A stretch of DNA of 43,106 nucleotides from Deltaproteobacteria bacterium GWB2_55_19 (lineage in GTDB: Bacteria; Desulfobacterota; GWC2-55-46). The notes under the pieces are model-generated. The model saw only the letters and a list, made by a program, of their open reading frames with translations, was not told where the DNA came from and did not search any database. Positions 29,374 through 37,410 of this stretch are shown here, piece by piece; within the stretch, counting starts at the first letter, position 1; every line of letters starts with the position of its first letter. The stretch spans positions 176,212-219,317 of the forward strand of contig MGPQ01000019.1 of assembly GCA_001797465.1 (NCBI GenBank), in the 5' to 3' direction. Made by a program: the position numbers and the translations under genes.

Positions 29374-31239
29374 ATGGAGATCGAGGAGAAATTAAAGGCC
29401 CTGCCCGTTGCGCCCGGCGTCTACATCATGAGGGGGAAGGACGGGGTCGCGCTCTACATCGGCAAGGCGAAGAGCCTCCGCTCAAGGGTGAGGTCTTACT
29501 TCAGGGAGACCGGGGACGGGAGGTACGCGGTAAAGTTCCTCGCCCGCATGGTCGCGGACATAGACTGCATCGTCACAACGAATGAGAAGGAGGCGCTACT
29601 CCTCGAAGACACACTCATAAAACAGCACAGGCCCAAGTACAACATAAGCCTCAAGGACTCGAAGACCTACGTCTCCATCAAGATAACCATGGCAGAGAAG
29701 TACCCTCGCATCCTTGTGACACGCCAGGTAAAGAAGGATGGGTCGAGGTATTTCGGCCCCTACCCGTCGGCCCGCGCGGTCAGGGAGACGGTCAAGTTCA
29801 TAAGGAGGCTTTTTCCCCTCTGCGTATGCAGTTCTTCGGTATTCAGGAACCGCGTGAGGCCCTGCCTCGACTACCAGTTGCACCTCTGTAGCGCGCCGGC
29901 GGTCGGACTTGTCACGGAAGAAGCCTACAAGGACCTCGTGGACGGAGCCGTCATGTTCCTCGAAGGCAGGAACAAGGAGCTCGTTAAGGCGCTTAAGGGC
30001 CGGATGAACGAGGCGGCCTTGAGGCTCGACTTTGAGAAGGCCGCAGAGTTTCGCGACAGGATTTCCGCGATAGACGTGATGCTCGAGGAGCAGAAGGTCG
30101 TGACGCACAGGGCGACGGACCAGGATGTCTTCGCCTTCATCCGCGCGGATGAAGGCATAATCATGCAGACCTTGACCGTCCGTTCCGGGCGGCTTGTCGG
30201 GAGCCAGGACTTTTTCTTCAAGGACGCGGGGCTTCCGGACGACGAGGTCCTCTCCTCTTTCGTCACGCAGTTCTACCGGGGGGACAAATATATACCTGAC
30301 GAGGTAATAATCCCCCTTGCACTTGAGGATTCTGAAGTTATAGGCGAGTGGCTCTCGGAGAAGAAGGGGCGGAAGGTCGCGCTCGCGGTCCCCGAGCGGG
30401 GGGGTAAGCTGAAACTCCTCAAAATGGCGTCGTCTAACGCCGAAGAAGCGCTTAAGAGGCGGAACGAGTCCCGGAGGGCGAAGGAAGACCTCCTCGATGA
30501 ACTCAAGGCCCGCCTCCATCTTTTGAGAGTCCCGCGCCGCATAGAGGCCTTCGACATATCGAACATCGGCGGGGACAATGCCGTGGGCGCGATGGTGACA
30601 TTCAAGGATGGCGCGCCTGACAAGGGCTCGTACAGGCTCTTCAGGGTAAAGGATATAGAAGGGCCCGACGACTACGCGATGATGGAGCATATCCTTTCCC
30701 GGAGATACGGAAAGAAGGAGGGGGAGGAAGAGGGCGAAAAGAAGCGCCTCCCCGAACCGGACTTGATCCTCGTCGACGGAGGCAAGGGCCAGCTTAATAT
30801 CGCGGTCAAGGCCGCCTTTGGGCTCGGCCTCGATTCGGTCGAGATCGCCGCGCTCGCAAAGGACAGGGACGAGCCAACAGGCCCCTTGGACAGATTTATA
30901 AAATCGAAGGGCGAGAGGGTTTTCCTCCCCCATGTGAAGGACCCTGTTGTCCTTAAGGAAGGCTCAAAACCCGACCTGTTTTTAAGGAGGATAAGGGACG
31001 AGGTCCACAGGTTCGCGATATCGTACCACAGGAAGCTCCGCTCGAAGATAACCTCGGTCCTCGACGGCATCCCCGGCGTGGGAGAAAAGCGGAGGCGGGA
31101 GTTGCTTAAGAGGTTCGGGGATTTAGACGGGATATTATCGGCCAGTATCGAAGAACTCAAAAAAATCCCCGGCATAACAGAAGGGCTCGCGCTGAAGATA
31201 AAAGAAGAGACTGGGAGGGTGAGGGGCGAGGAGGTTTAA
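29374..31239 (+). CDS. uvrC: Excinuclease ABC subunit C
   Basis: 621 residues from the ATG at 29374. The open frame extends 26 codons further upstream to 29296, but that stretch is non-conserved and partly overlaps repeat C, while MEIEEKLKALP fits the family start. The product makes both incisions in UvrABC nucleotide excision repair. N-terminal GIY-YIG nuclease (PGVYIM and LYIGKAK), a UVR domain for UvrB contact near residues 195-230, the UvrC RNase H-like domain (FDISNIGG; ILVDGGKGQ), and a C-terminal helix-hairpin-helix (IPGVGEKRRRELL; IPGITEGLA) are present. Ends 136 bp before comEC. Confidence 0.97.
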   Translation: MEIEEKLKALPVAPGVYIMRGKDGVALYIGKAKSLRSRVRSYFRETGDGRYAVKFLARMVADIDCIVTTNEKEALLLEDTLIKQHRPKYNISLKDSKTYVSIKITMAEKYPRILVTRQVKKDGSRYFGPYPSARAVRETVKFIRRLFPLCVCSSSVFRNRVRPCLDYQLHLCSAPAVGLVTEEAYKDLVDGAVMFLEGRNKELVKALKGRMNEAALRLDFEKAAEFRDRISAIDVMLEEQKVVTHRATDQDVFAFIRADEGIIMQTLTVRSGRLVGSQDFFFKDAGLPDDEVLSSFVTQFYRGDKYIPDEVIIPLALEDSEVIGEWLSEKKGRKVALAVPERGGKLKLLKMASSNAEEALKRRNESRRAKEDLLDELKARLHLLRVPRRIEAFDISNIGGDNAVGAMVTFKDGAPDKGSYRLFRVKDIEGPDDYAMMEHILSRRYGKKEGEEEGEKKRLPEPDLILVDGGKGQLNIAVKAAFGLGLDSVEIAALAKDRDEPTGPLDRFIKSKGERVFLPHVKDPVVLKEGSKPDLFLRRIRDEVHRFAISYHRKLRSKITSVLDGIPGVGEKRRRELLKRFGDLDGILSASIEELKKIPGITEGLALKIKEETGRVRGEEV

Positions 31240-31322
31240 AACGCTATTCTGCCCTGTCAAGGCGCGCAAGAAAAGCAAATCTTTATGTAACTCAATTAAA
31301 TATTTAAACCAGGGGGTTTGCG

Positions 31323-31331
31323 TGGTATATT
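31323..31331 (+). promoter_or_regulatory. Extended -10 promoter upstream of comEC
   Basis: TGGTATATT (31323-31331) is an extended -10 element; an A/T-rich TTTAAA (31303-31308) lies 17 bp upstream. Start codon follows 44 bp later. Moderate support only. Confidence 0.4.
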
Positions 31332-31375
31332 CCGTTTAAAAATAGGCAGGCCTGACCGCCGGATCGATTAAACGG

Positions 31376-33796
31376 ATGCGCCCCCTTGTCCCGGTATTTA
31401 TTTCACTCATCGTCGGAACCCTCCTCGCGCCCTATATCGAGCTTAAGGACAGCGCAAGGTACTTCCTTTTTGCCCTATCGCTCACGCCGCTCTTTATTTC
31501 TATCGCAAGGCCATCTCAATACGGATGGGTAACAGTCGCGCCGCCGTTCTTCGTCATAGGCGTACTCCTCATAAGCCCGTATATAAGACCTGAGCTCCCG
31601 GCAAATCACATAAAAAACTTTATACAGGAATCAACAGACCGGGACTCTCCTGGCATTGCCTTTGAGGGGCGCGTCCTTCAGGGTCCGGAGTATTCGAACG
31701 AGAGGACGCGCTTCGAGGTCGACGTCGGCCGGGTATTGTCAGGAGGGGCATGGAAAGACGCGACCGGCAAGGCGCTCGTAACAATCGACGGGCACGTCGA
31801 TATTGTCACAAAGGGCGACTACGCCGTGTTTATCGGACGGCTGAATGAGCCCTTCGGTTTCGGGAACCCGGGCGAGTTCGATTATGCCGCGATGCTAAAG
31901 AGAAGGGGTATCTACGCGATGGCCTTTGTAAAGGACGGGTTGCTCGTAAGCAAGGCCGAGGAGGGAGCCGGGCCGACAAGGTGGGTCGAGCACTTGAGGG
32001 CGCGTATCAGGGGTTTCATAGACGGAAGCTCTACGAGGCACAAGGAGCCGCTAAAGGCCCTCATCATAGGCGAGCAGAGGGGGATAGAAAAGGGGCTCCG
32101 CGACGCGTTCGCCAGGACAGGGACCGCGCACATACTTTCCATCTCGGGCCTACACGCCGGTATCGTCGCGCTTTTCTTTTACAGGCTCTTTTTCTCGTTG
32201 CTGAAGTTGTCCGAGCGCGCTCTCCTCTCTTTTAACGCGCGAAAGCTCGCCATGGGCCTCTCACTCGGCCCTGTCGTGGTCTACGGGCTCCTCTCGGGCT
32301 TTCCGGTGCCGGCTCAACGGGCGGTCATAATGGTCGCTGCGTTCATCGCAACCTTCATGCTGAACAGGGGAAGGGACTGGTTCAATGTACTTGCGCTCGC
32401 GGGCGTTATAATAGTGCTCGCCTACCCTCACAGCGCGTGGGATATATCCTTCCAGCTGTCATTCGCGTCCGTCGCGGGCATAATCTACCTTGTGCCGAGG
32501 CTTCGGAAGCGCCTTGAGATATCAGACAACAGGCTCAAGGGGAGGGGGCGGGTGGGGGCGTTTTTCGGAAGGCTGTGGAACCGTAGTATCGCACCGGCGC
32601 TCCTTGTGACAATTTCGGCGAGCCTTGCGACAGCCCCGCTTGTCGCGTGGCACTTCAACATGGTCTCGCTCGCCGGGCTCTTTGCGAATATGATAGCCGT
32701 GCCTGTATCCGCTCTTATAATCCCGCTCCTCCTCATCTCTTCATTCTTCTCGTTCCTCTGGCAATGGCCGGCAGAGGCGTTGCTTGCGCTCTCAGGTCTC
32801 TTGTTCGAGATAATGGCGCGGGTAATAAGGTCTTTCTCATCGCTCCCGTTCTCGTCCATCAGGGTGACGACGCCTACCCTCCTTGAGATAGCCCTCCTCT
32901 ATGCTCTTGCCATAGCGCTCGTGAACATCAGGCGGGTACGTATTTCGGTCTATATCGCAGTTGGCGTATTTATCGCCATACTCGTGGATTTCGGCTACTG
33001 GACATACAAGGCCCAGGGTGACGGGGCTCTAAGGGCGACGTTCATAAGTGTCGGACAGGGAGAGTCGACCCTGATAGAGTTCCCTGACAACAGGCGGATG
33101 CTCATAGACGGCGGCGGGGGGTTCAAGTCTGAGTTCGACGCCGGAGAGAGGATAGTCGGACCGTTCCTCTGGTCGAGGAAGATAGGCTCGATCGACTACA
33201 TGGTCGCGAGCCACGCACAGCTTGACCATATCGGGGGGCTCAAGTTCATAGTCGACAACTTCGGCGTCAAGGAGTTCTGGTGGAACGGCGTCGGGGATTT
33301 GAAGGGGCTTGGAGACAGTCTCACTGAGAGGGGCGTGTTGATAAGGGTCGTAGGCAAGGGGCGGGAACTCCCTGTCGATGACGTAGGCGGGGTCAGGGTG
33401 GAGGCGCTCCACCCGCTTAAGGACTACGGTTTTAACACGAACAACATGTCGCTTGTATTAAGGCTCACGTATGGCAGGGATGGCATCCTCTTTACCGGAG
33501 ATATAGGGGAGGAAGGGGAAGGGGCGCTCGCGGGGGAAGACATAAAAGCCACGGTATTGAAGGCCCCTCACCACGGATCAAAAGGCTCGTCAAAACTGAA
33601 GTTTATTCAAAAGGTCGGCCCCTCGGTCGTCGTCGTCTCAGCCGGCAGGAACAACAGGTTCGGTTTTCCGAATAAAGAGACGCTTGAGACGTACTCATCT
33701 GTCAAGGCACGTGTCTTCCGTACCGATCTCGACGGCGCAATCACTATCGAGACCAGGGGCAATGGCCTTCAAGTCAGCAGGTATTTGACCCCTTGA
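31376..33796 (+). CDS. comEC: DNA internalization-related competence protein ComEC/Rec2
   Basis: 806 residues, full length for the family. The N-terminus has membrane segments and an OB-like DUF4131 region (about 50-200). The central competence domain (about 220-480) has multiple helices starting with the HILSISGLHAGIVAL motif. The C-terminal metallo-beta-lactamase domain (about 550-800) is probably the nuclease that degrades the non-transforming strand. ComEC forms the inner-membrane channel for single-stranded DNA uptake. The MBL motif reads SHAQLDH rather than the commoner SHxDxDH or HxHxDH, so one usual metal-binding residue is Gln. No other competence genes lie nearby. ATG at 31376 has only a weak ribosome-binding site. 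Confidence 0.95.
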   Translation: MRPLVPVFISLIVGTLLAPYIELKDSARYFLFALSLTPLFISIARPSQYGWVTVAPPFFVIGVLLISPYIRPELPANHIKNFIQESTDRDSPGIAFEGRVLQGPEYSNERTRFEVDVGRVLSGGAWKDATGKALVTIDGHVDIVTKGDYAVFIGRLNEPFGFGNPGEFDYAAMLKRRGIYAMAFVKDGLLVSKAEEGAGPTRWVEHLRARIRGFIDGSSTRHKEPLKALIIGEQRGIEKGLRDAFARTGTAHILSISGLHAGIVALFFYRLFFSLLKLSERALLSFNARKLAMGLSLGPVVVYGLLSGFPVPAQRAVIMVAAFIATFMLNRGRDWFNVLALAGVIIVLAYPHSAWDISFQLSFASVAGIIYLVPRLRKRLEISDNRLKGRGRVGAFFGRLWNRSIAPALLVTISASLATAPLVAWHFNMVSLAGLFANMIAVPVSALIIPLLLISSFFSFLWQWPAEALLALSGLLFEIMARVIRSFSSLPFSSIRVTTPTLLEIALLYALAIALVNIRRVRISVYIAVGVFIAILVDFGYWTYKAQGDGALRATFISVGQGESTLIEFPDNRRMLIDGGGGFKSEFDAGERIVGPFLWSRKIGSIDYMVASHAQLDHIGGLKFIVDNFGVKEFWWNGVGDLKGLGDSLTERGVLIRVVGKGRELPVDDVGGVRVEALHPLKDYGFNTNNMSLVLRLTYGRDGILFTGDIGEEGEGALAGEDIKATVLKAPHHGSKGSSKLKFIQKVGPSVVVVSAGRNNRFGFPNKETLETYSSVKARVFRTDLDGAITIETRGNGLQVSRYLTP

Positions 33797-33852
33797 GACC
33801 ACTGGAGTATAATCTGAAATGCCGTAATTCACACAAAGCGCAAGGAGCCGCA

Positions 33853-34383
33853 ATGAAGCCACTCAAAGCCGTCTTGATCGCGCTCATAGTCCTCTCAGCG
33901 TCCCCCGCCCTTGCCACGCTCTACCAGTGGAAGGATAGCGAGGGCGTTGTCCACATAACAGACAGGCCCGAGAATATCCCGGAGAGGTACAGGGACCTTG
34001 TGAGGGTCATCGAGGAGAGCGCGCCTGCCCAGCCTAAGGACGAGAATGAGACGGCCCCACAGGTCGAGCCGAGGAATGGCAGGGCCGATGAGCTCTACGG
34101 CGACCACCCGCTCGAGTGGTGGAGGCAGACCTTTATGAAGGTGTTTGAGGAGAGGGGTTCGCTCGAGAGCGGCATAGCCGCCAAACAACGGTTCATAGAC
34201 GTCTACGAGGGCGGCAGGCGCTTCGGCCAGATATACGGCCCTGACGATATTGAGACCTACGCGAAGTACAAGAAGGAGCTTACCGATGAGCAGGAGCGGC
34301 TCTCAAGGCTCGTCGACAAGATAAACGAGCTCAGGCGCAAGGCCGCGATAGCCGGGGTGCCGAAGGGCATAAGGGGGGAGTGA
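33853..34383 (+). CDS. Secreted DUF4124-domain protein
   Basis: 176 residues from the ATG at 33853, which has AAGGAG eight bases upstream; the open frame begins 20 codons earlier inside the end of comEC, but that part lacks a ribosome-binding site. A signal peptide (residues 1-21, ending ALA) precedes a DUF4124 domain (LYQWKDSEGVVHITDRPENIP), a short periplasmic fold of unknown role. A Pro/Glu-rich linker and a charged helical C-terminus (about 100-170) follow. The function is unknown. It follows comEC by 56 bp and could be co-transcribed. Confidence 0.85.
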   Translation: MKPLKAVLIALIVLSASPALATLYQWKDSEGVVHITDRPENIPERYRDLVRVIEESAPAQPKDENETAPQVEPRNGRADELYGDHPLEWWRQTFMKVFEERGSLESGIAAKQRFIDVYEGGRRFGQIYGPDDIETYAKYKKELTDEQERLSRLVDKINELRRKAAIAGVPKGIRGE

Positions 34384-34457
34384 GAGGGGGGGAATCTCCT
34401 TGTCACTGCGTGGTGAAAAACAAATCTTTTCTTAGCGGGTTCAGGTTTATCCCTTCA

Positions 34458-34539
34458 CCCCTCCTTGGCAAGGAGGGGCAGGGGGAGGTCGTCTTTGCGT
34501 TAAAATCACCCCACCCTGCCTCCCCTTGTAAAGGGGAGG
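34458..34539. repeat. Paired REP-like hairpins
   Basis: Two G/C-rich hairpins, CCCCTCCTTG/CAAGGAGGGG (34458-34478) and CCTCCCCTT/AAGGGGAGG (34519-34539). The second, read in reverse, resembles the first including the adjacent CAGGG(G/T)(G/T)GG, so the pair is itself an inverted repeat. Elements like this are widespread in intergenic DNA of many bacteria (REP/MITE-like). Confidence 0.75.
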
Positions 34540-34623
34540 ATATCTCTATGCTGCTTCAGGTTTGTAACCAGAACCCCTTTGTTTCGTGATCCCATATACG
34601 CTTAGGCGCTATTCGAGTCTTTT

Positions 34624-34937
34624 ACCTGAAGCCATTTTGCGCGCTCCGCGCGTTTTTTGGCGATGGCTCCGAGCGCTTTCTTCCCCACCCACGGCTCTCA
34701 GGTCTTGGCTGTTTGCGCGCCGAGCGCAAGCGTCTAATCTCCCTCGGTGCGCTCGCCTCTCCCTCCCTTAGGCGCTCTCCGCCATGCGCCCGTGTGTTGG
34801 TGAAACAGAACAAAAATCAAAATTCCCCCCTCACCCCAGTCCTCGCCTACAAGGGGAGAGGGGGAAACTTCCTGCATTTTTTTGTTTTTCAAAACTCCCA
34901 GGCATTGGGTGAGCGACCTTAAGGGAAGAAACCTTAT
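34624..34937 (-). repeat. Repeat C, copy 2 (inverted, with nested insertion)
   Basis: Reverse complement matches 29034-29286 along its length, with the best block at about 34728-34798. It is longer because it carries extra DNA around 34825-34864 and a diverged segment near 34690-34720. The two copies face each other across a 5.3 kb block holding uvrC, comEC and the DUF4124 gene. Confidence 0.82.
34825..34864. repeat. Hairpin element nested in repeat C copy 2
   Basis: A C-rich arm (CCCCCCTCACCCC) and its G-rich partner (GGGGAGAGGGGG) bracket AGTCCTCGCCTACAA. It is absent from copy 1 of repeat C at the equivalent place, so it was gained by this copy or lost by the other. It resembles a common intergenic repeat type of Proteobacteria. 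Confidence 0.65.
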
Positions 34938-35102
34938 GAGCGAGCCGGGGGTGCGAAGCCCCGTGCCAAATGCGCCCGGCAGGGCGCAAAAGGTAAAAAG
35001 CAAGTGTGCCGGAATTAAAGGTCGAACAGAAAAGTTTTTCGAAAAATGAATTTTTGTGACGAAGAGTTCTGACTGGAAAATCCTGGCGGGTTTTATCGCG
35101 GA

Positions 35103-35942
35103 CTAAAGCTTTATCTCCATCCCCGTGGCCACGGCAAAGACCTTCATCTTCGAGCCCTTTTTGGACGCTATCCCCTGGCACTCGGCCTCAATACGCTCGA
35201 CCTCGGCGTCGGTCCTCTCCTGGTTGTGGTGGAAGAGCCCCAGCGCCTTGACGTTCGCGTCCAGCGCGAGGTTCAGGGTGTCGAGATATACCGAGTGTCC
35301 CCAGCCGATTGTTTCCTTGTATTCCTCCCTGTTGTACTCGGCGTCGTGGAACATCAGGTCCGCGTCCTTCGCGAACTTCACGTACGCTTCATAGAGGAGG
35401 CCTATCGGGTGGTGGTAGGTGAGCTCGTTGTCTGTGAGGAAGACGAAAGACTTGCCGTCTTCTTCGAGCCTGTAGCCCACGCCCTGGTTGGGGTGGCTGA
35501 GCGGGATAGTGTTTATCTTTACGGAGCCGATCGAGTAGTTGTTGTGCCCCATGCCGAGGAAGGAGATCTTCGCGTTTATGTCCTCGAGCTCTATGGGGAA
35601 GTAGGGCGAGGTCATGGTTTTTGATATGATGGATTTGAGAGAGTCCTGCGTCGACTGTGGCCCGAAGATCTTTATTTCGGTATCGTTCCTGTATATGGGC
35701 TTGAAGAACGGGAACCCGGAGAGGTGGTCCCAGTGCGCGTGCGTCAAGAGGAGGTTTATGTTTTTCGCCCCCTCGCGGATGAGGGTGTTGCCGAGGCCTC
35801 TTATGCCGGTGCCCGCGTCGATGACGATTATGTCGCCCGAGTTGGAGCGCACCTCGATGCAGGCCGTGTCGCCGCCGAACTTGTTGAACTCCTTGCCTGA
35901 AACGGCTATGGACCCCCTCGCGCCCCAGCAACGTACGATCAT
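35103..35942 (-). CDS. MBL-fold metal-dependent hydrolase
   Basis: 279 residues with the beta-lactamase fold: an N-terminal VRCWGARGS and FGGDTACIEV, then IDAGTGIRGL, and the metal-binding LTHAHWDH (His68, His70, Asp72, His73). FHDAEY supplies the bridging aspartate and FHHN a later histidine. This subfamily resembles RNase Z/PhnP-like and cyclic-nucleotide phosphodiesterase-like proteins, so a phosphodiester or cyclic nucleotide substrate is plausible, but not shown. ATG at 35942. It has its own consensus promoter and a palindrome just upstream, so it is probably transcribed separately from larC, which ends 141 bp upstream. Confidence 0.9.
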   Translation of the reverse strand: MIVRCWGARGSIAVSGKEFNKFGGDTACIEVRSNSGDIIVIDAGTGIRGLGNTLIREGAKNINLLLTHAHWDHLSGFPFFKPIYRNDTEIKIFGPQSTQDSLKSIISKTMTSPYFPIELEDINAKISFLGMGHNNYSIGSVKINTIPLSHPNQGVGYRLEEDGKSFVFLTDNELTYHHPIGLLYEAYVKFAKDADLMFHDAEYNREEYKETIGWGHSVYLDTLNLALDANVKALGLFHHNQERTDAEVERIEAECQGIASKKGSKMKVFAVATGMEIKL

Positions 35943-36010
35943 TGGAGTCCCTTATCGTTTATTGTTCTTTTCAACGGCTCGGCCTTTTACGAAAGATTTC
36001 CCGCACTTAT

Positions 36011-36029
36011 GCCGGTATTATATGCCGGC
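36011..36029. promoter_or_regulatory. Palindrome at the expected transcription start of the MBL gene
   Basis: GCCGG (36011-36015) and CCGGC (36025-36029) form an inverted repeat around an A/T-rich centre, immediately downstream of the -10 box at 36031-36036 (minus strand). Position suits a repressor operator. A second ATTATA lies inside it. Confidence 0.45.
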
Positions 36030-36030
36030 T

Positions 36031-36059
36031 ATTATAGTGAGTTAAGTGACTTTAGTCAA
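36031..36059 (-). promoter_or_regulatory. Sigma70-type promoter of the MBL hydrolase gene
   Basis: On the minus strand TTGACT (complement of 36054-36059) and a perfect TATAAT (complement of 36031-36036) are 17 bp apart. The start would lie near 36024, leaving a leader of about 80 nt before the ATG at 35942. Confidence 0.8.
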
Positions 36060-36083
36060 TTGCAGATTGAATTATACCGGGTT

Positions 36084-37271
36084 TCAGCCTTTCCTGCCTG
36101 AAAGCGCGGCGCGAGCGGCATCGAGCACCTCTTTTAAAGGCGCGCCCTTCTTCTCGGCGAGCACCCTCGCGTCTTCGTACTCGGGTTGCGCGTTCACGGC
36201 CTTGCCGTCCCTGTAAGAGACCTTCGCCCTTATCGACCCGTACTTTGTCTTCACGGTGACGGTCTTTCGGGGCAGACAGTGCCTCTCGACCGGATAGCTT
36301 CTCACGCCGATGGAAGTGGACTCCCTGAATATAATGTCGAGGAGGGTATGTTTCAGGGACTCATCCGTCAAAACTGTAAGGAGTATTCCGGGCCGCGTCT
36401 TCTTCATGACGACCGGCGTGTAGAAACAATCGAGCGCGCCTGCCTTCAAGAGCTTCTCCAGCAGATACCCCGCTATCTGCGGGGACATGTCGTCTATGTT
36501 TGTTTCCAGTATGATAAGACGCTCGGCGTCTTCTGACTTTTTGGCTGTAGTCTCCGCTACAGTGCCGAGGAAGGCCCTAAGCATATTCGCCGATTCCCTG
36601 AAGTCCTTCTTCCCCGCGCCGTAGCCGGTCGCCTCGATGACCATCGAGGGCATGGGGCCGAAGGACGCCGCGAGCGTCTTTACTATCGCCGCGCCGGTCG
36701 GGGTCGTGAGCTCGAAGGGAATTTCAGAGGATGCGAGAGTCGCGCCCTTAAGTATCTCAATTGTTGCCGGCGCGGGTATGGGCAGGCGCCCGTGCATGGT
36801 ATCCGCGATGCCGGAGCCGAGCGGGAGGGGCGAGCAGAAGACCTTGTCGATTTTGAGAGAGGTTATCGCGAGGGCCGCGCCGACGATGTCGATGATGGAG
36901 TCCATCGCCCCGACCTCGTGGAAGTGTACCTTGTCAGAGGGGATGCCGTGGACCTTGCCCTCTGCCTCGGCGATAAGCTTGAATATCGCGACGCTTAAGT
37001 CTTTAACTTCTTTGGAGAGCCGGGACCCGGTGATTATTTTTTTTATGTCCCTGAATGTCCTGTGGTGGTGGGACTCGTGCATCTTGACCCGGAAGGTCGT
37101 GCCAATTATCGAGTGCCTGATTTCTTTCCGGATGTCGACTTCGATCTTATCGACCGGGAGCTTTCGGAGTTCTTTTAATATGGCCTTGTAATCGACGCCG
37201 AGGTCGATGAGCGAGGCGAGGAACATGTCCCCGCTTACGCCTGTGGGGCAGTCGAGGTAGAGGATGCGCAT
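36084..37271 (-). CDS. larC: Nickel insertion protein LarC
   Basis: 395 residues. LarC inserts nickel into the pyridinium-dithiodicarboxylate pincer cofactor made by LarB and LarE. The N-terminus ILYLDCPTGVSGDMFLASL, the histidine-rich HESHHHRTF segment, the FHEVGAMDSI motif, and the C-terminal ETNIDDM and METAL-like segments match the family (DUF111). In Lactobacillus plantarum larC is read through a programmed frameshift; here it is one intact frame. It lies 139 bp after larB on the same strand. LarE and a LarA-type enzyme are not in the window. Confidence 0.95.
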   Translation of the reverse strand: MRILYLDCPTGVSGDMFLASLIDLGVDYKAILKELRKLPVDKIEVDIRKEIRHSIIGTTFRVKMHESHHHRTFRDIKKIITGSRLSKEVKDLSVAIFKLIAEAEGKVHGIPSDKVHFHEVGAMDSIIDIVGAALAITSLKIDKVFCSPLPLGSGIADTMHGRLPIPAPATIEILKGATLASSEIPFELTTPTGAAIVKTLAASFGPMPSMVIEATGYGAGKKDFRESANMLRAFLGTVAETTAKKSEDAERLIILETNIDDMSPQIAGYLLEKLLKAGALDCFYTPVVMKKTRPGILLTVLTDESLKHTLLDIIFRESTSIGVRSYPVERHCLPRKTVTVKTKYGSIRAKVSYRDGKAVNAQPEYEDARVLAEKKGAPLKEVLDAARAALSGRKG

Positions 37272-37326
37272 TAAATGTCCTTTGCTTTTATAGAATCCGC
37301 AAAATCCAAGCGAACTAAAAGACTGG

Positions 37327-37350
37327 ATTCCCGCTTAAAGCTGCGGGAAT
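37327..37350. repeat. ATTCCC/GGGAAT hairpin repeat
   Basis: ATTCCCGC (37327-37334) pairs with GCGGGAAT (37343-37350) across an eight-base loop, in the larB-larC gap. The form ATTCCC-N-GGGAAT resembles dRS3/NEMIS-like and other short dispersed repeats of many bacteria. It may be a weak terminator or an mRNA processing site between the two genes. Confidence 0.6.
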
Positions 37351-37410
37351 GACGGCTAAGTTCGAAAATACAAGGGACTAAAATCGCTTCGGTGCTCGCG
37401 ATGAAAACAA

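Larger units (their letters stand above)
34384..35102. other. Repeat-rich convergent intergenic region
   Basis: About 720 bp between the converging DUF4124 and MBL genes. It contains paired REP-like hairpins (34458-34539), repeat C copy 2 (34624-34937) with a nested hairpin element (34825-34864), and two more hairpins on its right side (near 34948-34966 and 34971-34988, the latter TGCGCCC/GGGCGCA). No gene is supported. Confidence 0.75.

Noticed and set aside
33793..33852. Longer start for the DUF4124 gene overlapping comEC
   Set aside because: It would place 20 residues before the signal peptide. The ATG at 33853 has AAGGAG and a proper signal peptide.
29034..34937. Composite transposon formed by repeat C
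   Set aside because: Neither copy has a transposase frame or clear insertion ends, and the enclosed genes are housekeeping genes. Kept as a repeat pair only.
36084..37271. Programmed frameshift in larC as in Lactobacillus
   Set aside because: The reading frame is continuous over 395 codons and contains both halves of the family.
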